Assembly: GCA_016284635.1 (NCBI GenBank)
Contig: JAEEPF010000012.1
Coordinates: 1 to 38,333, forward strand
DNA length: 38,333 bases
Direction: 5' to 3'
Origin: Prevotella sp.
Lineage (GTDB): Bacteria > Bacteroidota > Bacteroidia > Bacteroidales > Bacteroidaceae
Of the stretch, positions 15,688 through 22,693 are shown in pieces (the stretch's first letter is position 1; every line of letters begins with the position of its first letter). The notes under the pieces are model-generated. The model saw only the letters and a list, made by a program, of their open reading frames with translations, was not told the origin of the DNA and made no database searches. The position numbers were made by a program, and so were the translations under genes.

Positions 15688-17325
15688 ATGAAAAAATCGA
15701 TTATCTTCGGCAATATCATCACGATGGATGAAAAGCGCCCCTTTGCCAAGGCCGCGTTAGTGAAAAACGGCATATTTGCCTATATCGGCAGTGCAAACGA
15801 AGCGAAGCAGCTCGCAGGCGCAGATGCGCAGGTGCTGGATTATGGCGACAACTATATCTATCCCGGATTCCTTGAGTCGCACAGTCACGGTCATCTGGCG
15901 GGAGACCGCTTTATCGGACAGGCCAACCTGAGCCAGGTGGGCTTGACCGACTATGCCAAATACCGCGAAATCATCAAGGAGTTTATTGCGAAGAACCCGC
16001 AGCGCCAACTCTATATGGCTGCAGGGTGGGTGGAGAATGATGAATACGTCACCAAAGCCTATCTGGATGATATCTGCGCAGACAAGCCTCTGATCATGCA
16101 AACTGGTGGCGGGCACTCCATGCTGCTCAATACCAAAGCACTTCAGTGGGCCGGCATTGATGCGGCATACGCGAAGAGATATGGCTATGACATGGTGCAC
16201 GTTGACAAGAATGGCGACCCCGACGGCTACATCTGTGAAAATCCCCTGATGGATGTCATCGCCATACTACCCTGTTCGGTGGAGGATGCCAAGAGCTACT
16301 TGCTTGCGTGGCAGGATTTCGCCCTGCAGAATGGCTATACAGCCGTAGCCGACGCTGGTGTGGAACTCTTCTGCAAGGATTGTCCCCAGGCCTACTATGA
16401 ACTGGAGAAGGAAGGCAAGCTGAAGATACGTACCTATGCTTATATGTACGTTACCGACAATATTGCCGACCCGAAGGCAGAGATTGCCCGCATTGCCGCA
16501 CAGCGTGCCGAACTGAGTGGTGAGTATTTCCATATTGTCGGAGCCAAGGCGTTCCTCGATGGTGTGACCGAGGCGCATACAGGTTGGCAGAACCAGGACT
16601 ACCTGGACCAGCCCGGCTATCACGGTGTGGAGCGCTACAACGACCACGACAAGATGGTTCAACTGATTGTTGAAGCCGACAAGGAGGGCATGTCTGTTCA
16701 TGTACACTCAGAGGGCGGTGGTGCTACCCATTTCATGCTGGGCTGTATTGAGGATGCAGAGAAGATTACCGGAAACCTTGACCAGCGTAACGTGCTGGCC
16801 CACCTGCACTTCGTCACCGATGAGGATATCCGCCGTATGGGCGCAACAGGCTCCATACCCGCTGTTGCACCGCTGTGGACTCCGAAGATTCCCGGAGGTC
16901 CTTACGAACAGGAAGTCTCCTACGTCGGTAAGGAACTGACCGATCAGGCCTATCCCATCAAGTCGTTCTATGATGCAGGTGCCAACGTGGTATTCCATTC
17001 CGACTATCCCGTCTCGCCGATGATGAATGTCAAATTCAGCATTTATACGGCAGAAACGCGCTCGGCTCCAAAGGACATGTTGGGCGGGATATGCCAACCG
17101 CGTAATGTCAAGGAGGCCATCACCCGCGAGCAGTCGCTGCGTGCCATGACTATCAATGTGGCCCGTCAGTGGCACCAGGAGCATCGCATGGGTAGCATTG
17201 AGTTCGGTAAGATTGCCAATATGGCAGTATTTGATTGCGACTTCCTGCACGACGACATCGAGAAGGTCGCACAAGCTAATATCGTTGCCACAATCGTTGA
17301 TGGCGAAGAAGTCTATAAAGCGTAA
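15688..17325 (+). CDS. YtcJ-like metal-dependent amidohydrolase (first of two)
   Basis: 545 residues from ATG 15688. The frame is open back to 15514, but that part overlaps the AraC gene and the promoter. MKKSIIFGNIITMDEKRPFA is the usual N-terminal beta-sandwich start. IYPGFLESHSHGHLAG has the HxH metal motif. VHVHSEGGGATHF and LAHLHFV supply the later histidines, and FHSDYPVSPM the catalytic aspartate. This fits the YtcJ branch of the amidohydrolase superfamily, a TIM barrel that hydrolyses amide or ester bonds; the substrate is unknown. No signal peptide, so cytoplasmic. It is the first gene of a tight operon (8-base gap to the next). Confidence 0.88.
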   Translation: MKKSIIFGNIITMDEKRPFAKAALVKNGIFAYIGSANEAKQLAGADAQVLDYGDNYIYPGFLESHSHGHLAGDRFIGQANLSQVGLTDYAKYREIIKEFIAKNPQRQLYMAAGWVENDEYVTKAYLDDICADKPLIMQTGGGHSMLLNTKALQWAGIDAAYAKRYGYDMVHVDKNGDPDGYICENPLMDVIAILPCSVEDAKSYLLAWQDFALQNGYTAVADAGVELFCKDCPQAYYELEKEGKLKIRTYAYMYVTDNIADPKAEIARIAAQRAELSGEYFHIVGAKAFLDGVTEAHTGWQNQDYLDQPGYHGVERYNDHDKMVQLIVEADKEGMSVHVHSEGGGATHFMLGCIEDAEKITGNLDQRNVLAHLHFVTDEDIRRMGATGSIPAVAPLWTPKIPGGPYEQEVSYVGKELTDQAYPIKSFYDAGANVVFHSDYPVSPMMNVKFSIYTAETRSAPKDMLGGICQPRNVKEAITREQSLRAMTINVARQWHQEHRMGSIEFGKIANMAVFDCDFLHDDIEKVAQANIVATIVDGEEVYKA

Positions 17326-17333
17326 TTGACTAA

Positions 17334-17882
17334 ATGATTATACTTAGAAAACTATCGCAGATTCACCCAGACATCCCACTGGTGTGGAAACTTTTCTCTG
17401 AATCGTTCCACGAGCATGAGCGTATTATCTTTTCCGACCTATTGGACTGTCCACAGGCAACTTTATATGGCATTTACCCTGATGAAGAGTCCCTGCAGTT
17501 TGCGGGATTCTTCATCGTCCTCGACTGTGAGCGAATCGTGTATCTGTACTATTTAGCCGTCTGTCCTGAAATGCGCTCTACTGGCATAGGTGGAAAGGCG
17601 CTGCACACCTTAATAGACATGTATAATGGCAGACAGATAACGCTGGCCTACGAAAGCATCCTCCAGCCCAGTGACAACGCTGGTCAGCGTAAGCGCAGGC
17701 AGGCGTTCTATCTGCGAAACGGTTTCCATGAAAGCCCTTGGTATTTTTGCTTTGATGGTACCGAATATGTATTGGCTAGTACAGAAGAAGCAATCGATAT
17801 TGCTGGCACCAAAGAGATATTTTATCAATTTGCCAACTTTGATTCCGATTTTTACACTCATAACATAACAGAAGACAAATAG
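17334..17882 (+). CDS. GNAT family N-acetyltransferase
   Basis: 182 residues. IVYLYYLAVCPEMRSTGIGG near residues 68-87 is the acetyl-CoA binding strand and loop (V-x-P-x-x-R-x-x-G-x-G), followed by the helix KALHTLID. The region RKRRQAFYLRNGFHES holds the typical Y-x-x-x-G-F ending. The acceptor is unknown. It lies between the two amidohydrolases, 8 and 20 bases from its neighbours. One reading is that amidohydrolase and acetyltransferase act on the same small molecule (deacylation and acylation), but this is inference. Confidence 0.85.
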   Translation: MIILRKLSQIHPDIPLVWKLFSESFHEHERIIFSDLLDCPQATLYGIYPDEESLQFAGFFIVLDCERIVYLYYLAVCPEMRSTGIGGKALHTLIDMYNGRQITLAYESILQPSDNAGQRKRRQAFYLRNGFHESPWYFCFDGTEYVLASTEEAIDIAGTKEIFYQFANFDSDFYTHNITEDK

Positions 17883-17902
17883 TCAAATAAAGCAGCAAAA
17901 CA

Positions 17903-19606
17903 ATGAAAGAGACAGCAGACAAAGTTTATAGGAACGCAAAAGTTTATTCCGTTGCATTGGATGGAACAGAAACGCATGCGGAGGCACTTGTTATCAAAGA
18001 CGGCAAATTCGCATACGTTGGAGATGAGACAGGTGCCACTGAGTGGATTGGGAATACCACAGAGGTCATTGACTGCAAAGGGAAGAGCATTATCCCCGGT
18101 CTTGGAGACGCACATTTGCATCATGCGCAAGCTGTGCTGAAGTACGGCACGTGCAGCTTTAGCCATATTGTACCAAATCCAGAGACTGACACCCCCGACG
18201 GTGTGGTCAAGCTGATTCAGGAGAAACTGAAGACCTATGCTGAAGAGCACAAGAATGCCCCTGTGATTAGAGGATTCGGCTGGGATAGAATGTGGTTTGC
18301 CGGTGTACTACAGGGCATTGTGAGACCGTTTACCAGACATGATGTGGATGCGGTTATACCTGATAAACCAGTCGTTCTCACATCGTTCTGCGGTCATCTT
18401 GTCTTGCTGAATACGAAGGCTCTGGAAGCTGCCGGTGTTACAAAAGATACTGATGACCATCATGGACTGATTGTCAAGGAAGCCGACGGAACGCCCAGCG
18501 GCTATATCTCTGAACCTGCCATATTCCGCCCTATCATCTATAGTATTCCGAACTATGATTTCACGCCGGAGGAGTATCACGACTGCTTAAAGAAAGCGTT
18601 TAATGACTTGAACGCAAGCGGATACACACTTTTATGCGACTGCCAACAGGTAGAGTCCTCTTATGCTGTGCTTTCAGAAATGGCCAGGAATGGCGAATTT
18701 ACCGCCAGAGTATCCGGTGTTCATAATGTCAACGATGCAACAAGGGAGTCGGATCTCGAAAAGGCCATTGCCAACCGCACGAAGTTTGATGTCGATGAGC
18801 TCTTTATGGTGGATACGGTAAAATACTTTGCCGATGGTTCCCTCGCTATGATTGAGCCATACACAGAGCGTGCGTCCGACAAAGAACCAGGCACCAGAGA
18901 GCCGCTTCTATGGGATGAGGAGCATCTGAAGGAGTCGATGGCACTTGCCAACAAGGAAGGCTTCAACATCCATACACATGCCATGGGAAGTTATGCCATA
19001 CGCAGAGTGATTGACTGCTATGAGAACGCGCAGCAGTTGTACCCGAATCCCAAAATCAGAAACATCATTGCGCATTGCACATTCATAGAGCCAGAGGATC
19101 GTGTGCGTATGGGCAAGAGCCATATCATAGCCAGCAATCAGCCCGGTTGGTTCAGTGACAACCCCACCGAAGAACCTGTCATGGTAGCTTGGTGGGGTGA
19201 AGATGTTGTCAGGCAGACCTATCCAAGTAAGTCCCTGATAAGCAATGGTGTGGTGTGTGCTTACGGTTCCGACTTTCCTGTCAATGCCGCTTACGGTCTT
19301 GCAGGTATTCAGGTAGCTATGACGCGAAGGCATGTTAAGTTGGATCCGACTTATGAGTTGTTCAAGGATTTACCCGCTGCCTTGCCCAATGAGTGTGTAT
19401 CCTTGAAGGAAGCGCTTCAGGCACATACCATCCATGTGGCATATCAGGCACATCTGGAAAAAGTAACTGGCTCCATCGAAGTCGGAAAATCCGCAGAGCT
19501 GGTTGTTCTTGATAGTAATATAGAAACCACTCCTGCAGACCAAATTCAGGATATCAAAGTGCTTGAAACTGTATTTAAAGGGAAAACAGTATTCAAAAAC
19601 ACTTAA
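17903..19606 (+). CDS. YtcJ-like metal-dependent amidohydrolase (second of two)
   Basis: 567 residues. The same architecture as the gene at 15688 but clearly diverged: KVYRNAKVYSVALDGTETHA at the N terminus, SIIPGLGDAHLHHAQ with the HxH site, NIHTHAMGSYAIRRVID, IIAHCTFIEPEDRVRM, and YGSDFPVNA with the final aspartate. All expected metal ligands are present, so it should be active. No signal peptide. Having two paralogues in one operon suggests related but distinct substrates or steps. Confidence 0.88.
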   Translation: MKETADKVYRNAKVYSVALDGTETHAEALVIKDGKFAYVGDETGATEWIGNTTEVIDCKGKSIIPGLGDAHLHHAQAVLKYGTCSFSHIVPNPETDTPDGVVKLIQEKLKTYAEEHKNAPVIRGFGWDRMWFAGVLQGIVRPFTRHDVDAVIPDKPVVLTSFCGHLVLLNTKALEAAGVTKDTDDHHGLIVKEADGTPSGYISEPAIFRPIIYSIPNYDFTPEEYHDCLKKAFNDLNASGYTLLCDCQQVESSYAVLSEMARNGEFTARVSGVHNVNDATRESDLEKAIANRTKFDVDELFMVDTVKYFADGSLAMIEPYTERASDKEPGTREPLLWDEEHLKESMALANKEGFNIHTHAMGSYAIRRVIDCYENAQQLYPNPKIRNIIAHCTFIEPEDRVRMGKSHIIASNQPGWFSDNPTEEPVMVAWWGEDVVRQTYPSKSLISNGVVCAYGSDFPVNAAYGLAGIQVAMTRRHVKLDPTYELFKDLPAALPNECVSLKEALQAHTIHVAYQAHLEKVTGSIEVGKSAELVVLDSNIETTPADQIQDIKVLETVFKGKTVFKNT

Positions 19607-19627
19607 TATCCCATGAAATCCTAACTT

Positions 19628-20179
19628 ATGCAGACAAGATTCAAAAAAAAGGCAAAACTCTTTGACATTGGCATCACTGCCGTGGCAGGAATGCTGTCTG
19701 TGGGTATGATGCTCTATGGCGTGTTTCATTTCGGACAGGCCAAGATATTGCCTGAACTGGTGCTTAACCTGTTCTACATCGCCTGTCTGGTGATGATCTG
19801 GATGTACTTCTTCAACCGACTCAAGCCTCAGCAGTTCAACTACCGGTGCACCATCTGCGTGGGCATCACAGTACTGCTGCGCGACGTTCTGTTTCCACCA
19901 CCATTGGCTTTCTACGCGCTCCATCTGGCTTGTCTGGCACTCTCGGTGCTGCTGCTACTCATGCTCACCTACTTCTATGCGCGCAAAGACTGGAAAAACT
20001 ACACCAAGCGCAACATGTGGACTATCTGTATCATCGACATTATCATTGCAGCACTCTACAATGTGGACATCTACTTAGAACCCATCGATGAGTACACCAC
20101 GTATTTGCTCACGGAAATTTGGATTCGCCCCACCATCACCTACGGTCTCGTGGCCTGTTTCATAACGGAAAAATCATAA
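19628..20179 (+). CDS. Polytopic membrane protein, unknown function
   Basis: 183 residues, with about five predicted membrane segments (ITAVAGMLSVGMMLYGVF; LVLNLFYIACLVMIWMYFF; ICVGITVLLRDVLF; LHLACLALSVLLLLMLTYFY; WTICIIDIIIAALYNVDIYL) and short basic loops. I do not recognise the family. It is the last gene of the AraC/amidohydrolase operon (21-base gap), so it may import a substrate or contribute to signal sensing. It converges on the small double-glycine peptide gene across a shared terminator. Confidence 0.7.
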   Translation: MQTRFKKKAKLFDIGITAVAGMLSVGMMLYGVFHFGQAKILPELVLNLFYIACLVMIWMYFFNRLKPQQFNYRCTICVGITVLLRDVLFPPPLAFYALHLACLALSVLLLLMLTYFYARKDWKNYTKRNMWTICIIDIIIAALYNVDIYLEPIDEYTTYLLTEIWIRPTITYGLVACFITEKS

Positions 20180-20230
20180 CTTTATATTAACATTATTATT
20201 CAATTAAAACAATTATGAAAAGACTGCAGA

Positions 20231-20260
20231 AAGGGCCCGCATTTGTGATGCGAGCCCCTT
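20231..20260. terminator. Bidirectional terminator between operon and peptide gene
   Basis: AAGGGCCCGCAT (20231-20242) pairs with ATGCGAGCCCCTT (20248-20260). A/T-rich sequence lies on both sides, so it can serve the plus-strand operon and the minus-strand peptide gene, whose stop is 22 bases away. Confidence 0.8.
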
Positions 20261-20281
20261 AATTATTTGTCAGTGGTGACT

Positions 20282-20407
20282 TCACTTTACACGAACTCCG
20301 AATGTCTCTTTCTTTGGGGTTCCACCTTTAACACGAATACCACCGTTTACATTCTCCAACTCTCCCATGTTCAGAGCGCGTGCGCTCATAAAATTCTTCT
20401 GTGTCAT
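20282..20407 (-). CDS. Double-glycine leader peptide (putative secreted peptide/RiPP or bacteriocin precursor)
   Basis: A 41-residue ORF on the minus strand, ATG at 20407 and TGA at 20282. The first 23 residues are MTQKNFMSARALN then MGELENVNGG: Leu at -12, Glu-Leu at -8/-7, Val at -4 and Gly-Gly at -2/-1 relative to the cut, the standard double-glycine leader recognised by C39-peptidase ABC exporters. The predicted core is 18 residues, IRVKGGTPKKETFGVRVK, strongly basic and with no cysteine. The gene has its own promoter (20486-20516), a ~75-base leader and a terminator, so it is unlikely to be a chance ORF. No exporter, modifying enzyme or immunity gene is recognisable nearby, so it may use one elsewhere. 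A signalling peptide is as plausible as a toxin. Confidence 0.72.
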   Translation of the reverse strand: MTQKNFMSARALNMGELENVNGGIRVKGGTPKKETFGVRVK

Positions 20408-20485
20408 AATCTTATAAATTTTAAATTGTTAAACTTACTGTCTTTTCTCTTGTCGCTCAGACGTTGTTTGTTCTGATTGACGATG

Positions 20486-20516
20486 CAAAGTTACGGCGAT
20501 TTTCTTCTGATTCCAA
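20486..20516 (-). promoter_or_regulatory. Promoter of the double-glycine peptide gene
   Basis: On the minus strand, TTGG (plus 20513-20516), 19 bases, then TAACTTTG (plus 20486-20493): a near-ideal Bacteroidetes promoter. The start codon is about 79 bases downstream. Confidence 0.72.
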
Positions 20517-20713
20517 GAAAATTCACGAAATCTTCTCTCACTTGTAGCGACAACCGTCCCCACAGGCGACATATTAGGCAAACACCCTCATAATCTGTCG
20601 TCTCTAGACAAGATAACACGGATCCAGGCACGTTTGAGATACCCGGCACTAGTTATTATCTAGTTTATCTGGCGTTTCCCATATATATAAATAAGGTGTA
20701 GGAGAATAACAAT

Positions 20714-20781
20714 GAAGCCGCTGGCGATTGCCAACGGCTTCACTATGTTTTCTTCATCTAATTCTATTTGGTGCAAAGATA
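20714..20781 (-). ncRNA. Possible short transcript: promoter box followed by a strong hairpin
   Basis: On the minus strand TATCTTTG (plus 20774-20781) is followed after about 32 bases by the hairpin with arms 20735-20741 and 20714-20720 (GAAGCCG/CGGCTTC plus an inner TGGC/GCCA stem). No ORF fits. It might be a small RNA or attenuated leader, or the hairpin may just be a decayed terminator. The T-run after it is weak. The remainder of 20520-20850 shows no gene. Confidence 0.3.
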
Positions 20782-20853
20782 CTGTTTTTATTTACGAACT
20801 GTGCAAGTTTTTGGATGAATATTTGCATGGGTGCATTATTTTGGTGCAAATAG

Positions 20854-20885
20854 TTTGGAGGATCGCGTTTTTTGTACTACCTTTG
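20854..20885 (+). promoter_or_regulatory. Promoter of the sigma-like/primase module
   Basis: TTTG at 20854-20857, 20 bases, then TACCTTTG at 20878-20885, followed by CGTCTC. The leader before the first start is about 190 bases and contains a hairpin. Confidence 0.7.
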
Positions 20886-20979
20886 CGTCTCAATTCAAAT
20901 GATCAACTAAAACCATAGATAACTAACCCCGCGGACAAAGTTTCTTGGTAAATTTTTAACACTTAAAACAACAAGAAAA

Positions 20980-21153
20980 ATGAAAAAGAAAAAAAACATA
21001 CTGCCTGGCAAGCTATGCTGGGCCGCTAAGAGAACATGCGGCCCAAAAGTCAGGTTTTGTAACACACTGTGTATTATGATTAAGGTGGATCAGCTGAATG
21101 CCATCTTTGGTAATAACCCTAACATCAGTTATGGCCATGGGAAAGACAAATAA
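20980..21153 (+). CDS. Short upstream ORF overlapping the next gene (possibly its displaced N terminus)
   Basis: 57 codons from ATG 20980 to TAA 21151-21153. The first part is MKKKKNILPGKLCWAAKRTC and spans the leader hairpin, so it may not be translated. An internal ATG at 21077 gives MIKVDQLNAIFGNNPNISYG then HGKDK, which looks like a real N terminus and runs straight into the frame of the next ORF if one base is skipped near 21150. It is therefore either a leader peptide with translational coupling or the broken front of the following gene. Confidence 0.35.
   Translation: MKKKKNILPGKLCWAAKRTCGPKVRFCNTLCIMIKVDQLNAIFGNNPNISYGHGKDK
21020..21044 (+). promoter_or_regulatory. Leader hairpin
   Basis: GGGCCGC (21020-21026) and GCGGCCC (21038-21044) form a perfect 7-bp GC stem with an 11-base loop, about 140 bases after the promoter box and 32 before ATG 21077. 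No T-run follows. A similar GC hairpin precedes the next gene (21801-21820). Confidence 0.55.
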
Positions 21154-21655
21154 TCCTGAGATTCTGAACGGACTGTTTGAGGGAGGGAACTTCCCCAATG
21201 CCCAGATCATCGTCATGACGGGCGACGGTGTCCACGTAAGCTATGAGGCTTATAAGAAGAGAGATGAGAAAGAAGCGAATGCCGGTCTCAGACAATCGGT
21301 GATGGAGTATGTGAACAGGCTGATGCCGGTGGTGGCCTCTGACTATAAGGAGGATTACTCGAAGATCTGGTTGGACATCCTGGAGGAGGAAGCTGTGAGC
21401 AGTGTGATCTATAACCGGGGAAAGCAGCAGGGAACAGTGTTTAACCGGAACCTCGTGGCACAGATATCCCGTATGATGGCATTAGACGGAATCATCGTCA
21501 AGGAAACGAATGATGTGATGATGGCAGAGCTGTTGGAGCCAGAGAAGGGGAAGCATCATCCAGTAAGGAATCAACTTGGTCTTGTGCCGGATGACAATAA
21601 GGTGAAAAAGGCCGTTGAAGAGGTTTTTAAACGACACGGCGTGGAAGTTCCGTGA
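21098..21655 (+). CDS. Unknown soluble protein, first gene of the sigma-like/primase module
   Basis: Up to 185 residues. I take ATG 21098 because AAGGTGG sits 9 bases upstream, but the well-behaved part starts near MGKTNNPEILNGLFEGG (ATG 21137). The protein is soluble and mixed in charge, with a beta-like NAQIIVMTGDGVHVSYEAY and helices SVMEYVNRLMPVVASDY and YSKIWLDILEEEAV, and a lysine-rich C terminus (KKAVEEVFKRHGVEV). Not recognised as a named family. The preceding frame (21077-21153) may encode its true N terminus. A clear terminator follows at 21663, so the next gene, which has its own promoter, is a separate unit. Confidence 0.65.
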   Translation: MPSLVITLTSVMAMGKTNNPEILNGLFEGGNFPNAQIIVMTGDGVHVSYEAYKKRDEKEANAGLRQSVMEYVNRLMPVVASDYKEDYSKIWLDILEEEAVSSVIYNRGKQQGTVFNRNLVAQISRMMALDGIIVKETNDVMMAELLEPEKGKHHPVRNQLGLVPDDNKVKKAVEEVFKRHGVEVP

Positions 21656-21662
21656 AAGTTGA

Positions 21663-21685
21663 GGGTGCTGAAAGGCACCCTTTTT
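21663..21685 (+). terminator. Rho-independent terminator
   Basis: GGGTGC (21663-21668) and GCACCC (21675-21680) with a short loop, followed by TTTTT at 21681-21685. It lies 8 bases after the stop of the 21098 gene. Confidence 0.85.
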
Positions 21686-21708
21686 ATTTGATATTCAGAT
21701 AGTTAGAC

Positions 21709-21734
21709 CGTGGAAGTTTCTCGTGGAAGTTTCT
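21709..21734. repeat. Tandem 13-bp repeat (CGTGGAAGTTTCT)x2
   Basis: Two perfect copies start at 21709 and 21722, in the upstream region of the next promoter. Two related 11-bp copies (CGTGGAAGTTC at 21640 and CGTGAAAGTTG at 21651) cover the stop codon of the preceding gene. They may be operators or a short repeat expansion. Confidence 0.75.
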
Positions 21735-21761
21735 TTTTTTTCTCCACCAAATCATTTTTCC

Positions 21762-21820
21762 GACCTTTGCACCCAGAAATTCTTAATTAATCATTTAAAG
21801 GTCGCCTAAAAGGGGGCGAC
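21762..21820 (+). promoter_or_regulatory. Promoter and leader hairpin before the 21840 operon
   Basis: GACCTTTG at 21762-21769 is a one-mismatch version of the -7 box. In the leader, GTCGCC (21801-21806) pairs with GGCGAC (21815-21820), 19 bases before the ATG at 21840. Confidence 0.5.
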
Positions 21821-21839
21821 GCAAAACAAAACTTCAAAG

Positions 21840-22220
21840 ATGAAGAGAACAAGAAATTTTTCGACGGTGAGAAAAATGGTCAGGGGTGTAAGAATGGTAC
21901 ACCAGGATCTTCTTCGCAGACATCCGCTCGATCCTGTGGCAGAGCGTATCCTGGACTGTATGCGCGGGAGGATCAGCCCTGCACTGCAAGGTCATTTCAT
22001 GCAGCTGCTGCGTAGCTTCGACGAGGAGATGCAGGTGGAAATGGCAGATGACCTGAACGACTTCGCTCATGATCACACGGCTCACACTACAGGGGTTATT
22101 TCAGCAGACCTCATTCTTGACATCAGCTACAAGCTGATAGCCTATGAGCACAACATCCTGAAGAAGGGTGTGCGCAGCAGAATTGACAACAGGGGTAATA
22201 GAAATAAGGTACGCGTATGA
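21840..22220 (+). CDS. Small basic protein of unknown function
   Basis: 126 residues, helical and basic at both ends (MKRTRNFSTVRKMVRGVRMV at the start, NILKKGVRSRIDNRGNRNKV near the end), with an acidic middle (LLRSFDEEMQVEMADDLNDF). No signal peptide or membrane segment. I do not recognise the family; a nucleic-acid-binding or regulatory role fits the charge but is inference. Its stop overlaps the next start (ATGA at 22217), so translation is probably coupled with the sigma-like gene. Confidence 0.68.
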   Translation: MKRTRNFSTVRKMVRGVRMVHQDLLRRHPLDPVAERILDCMRGRISPALQGHFMQLLRSFDEEMQVEMADDLNDFAHDHTAHTTGVISADLILDISYKLIAYEHNILKKGVRSRIDNRGNRNKVRV

Positions 22221-22681
22221 AATACAGATTGATCATTCAGGATCTGAAAGAGTCGGGCGATGCTAATGTGCTGGCTTTTCTGAAGGACACGGAGAAGATT
22301 AAGCCCATGTCAAAGCGAGAGAGGGACTATTGCCTGCAGAACAGGTATAGGCCGGAGTTGGTGCAAAAGCTTGTGGAGGAATTCATTCCTTATATCATCT
22401 GGGTGGCATACACCTTTGGCGGCAATGCCAAGATGCTGACCGTGCTGGATCTGATTAGCGAAGGAATCCTCGGAGCCTATGATGCCTTTGGCAAGAGTGC
22501 AAAAGGCGGATTGCTGACCAGAAGAAGGGTATGCAATGCCATAAAAGCCCGTATCAAAAGAGCCATTGCCAAAGTGGAATGCGTGAATATGGAAATATAC
22601 TCCATAGAGGAGTGTATCTTAAGGGGGGACGACCAAATGGACGACGATGGCATCCTCAAGGTAGTAAAGACATTAATTTAA
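22217..22681 (+). CDS. Sigma-70 region-2-like protein (short)
   Basis: 154 residues. The segment RPELVQKLVEEFIPYIIWVA then YTFGGNAKMLTVLDLISEGI and LGAYDAFGKSAKGG (residues ~48-101) follows the sigma-70 region 2.1-2.3 plan: a helix with a hydrophobic face, the DLI-x-EG-x-x-G-x-x-x-A-x-x-x-F core that binds the RNA polymerase clamp, and a basic segment after it (RRRVCNAIKARIKRAIAK). There is no clear region 4 helix-turn-helix, so it is half the normal length for a sigma factor. It might be a divergent sigma factor for the module or an anti-sigma or polymerase-binding decoy. Coupled to the gene upstream by a 4-base overlap, 12 bases before the next. Confidence 0.58.
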   Translation: MKYRLIIQDLKESGDANVLAFLKDTEKIKPMSKRERDYCLQNRYRPELVQKLVEEFIPYIIWVAYTFGGNAKMLTVLDLISEGILGAYDAFGKSAKGGLLTRRRVCNAIKARIKRAIAKVECVNMEIYSIEECILRGDDQMDDDGILKVVKTLI

Positions 22682-22693
22682 AACAAATAAGAA

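Noticed and set aside
20216..20263. Tiny ORF starting MKRLQKGPAFV
   Set aside because: It is made up of the terminator hairpin between the convergent units.
20712..20918. Short plus-strand ORF of 68 codons
   Set aside because: It covers a hairpin and two promoter boxes, and the protein has no family features.
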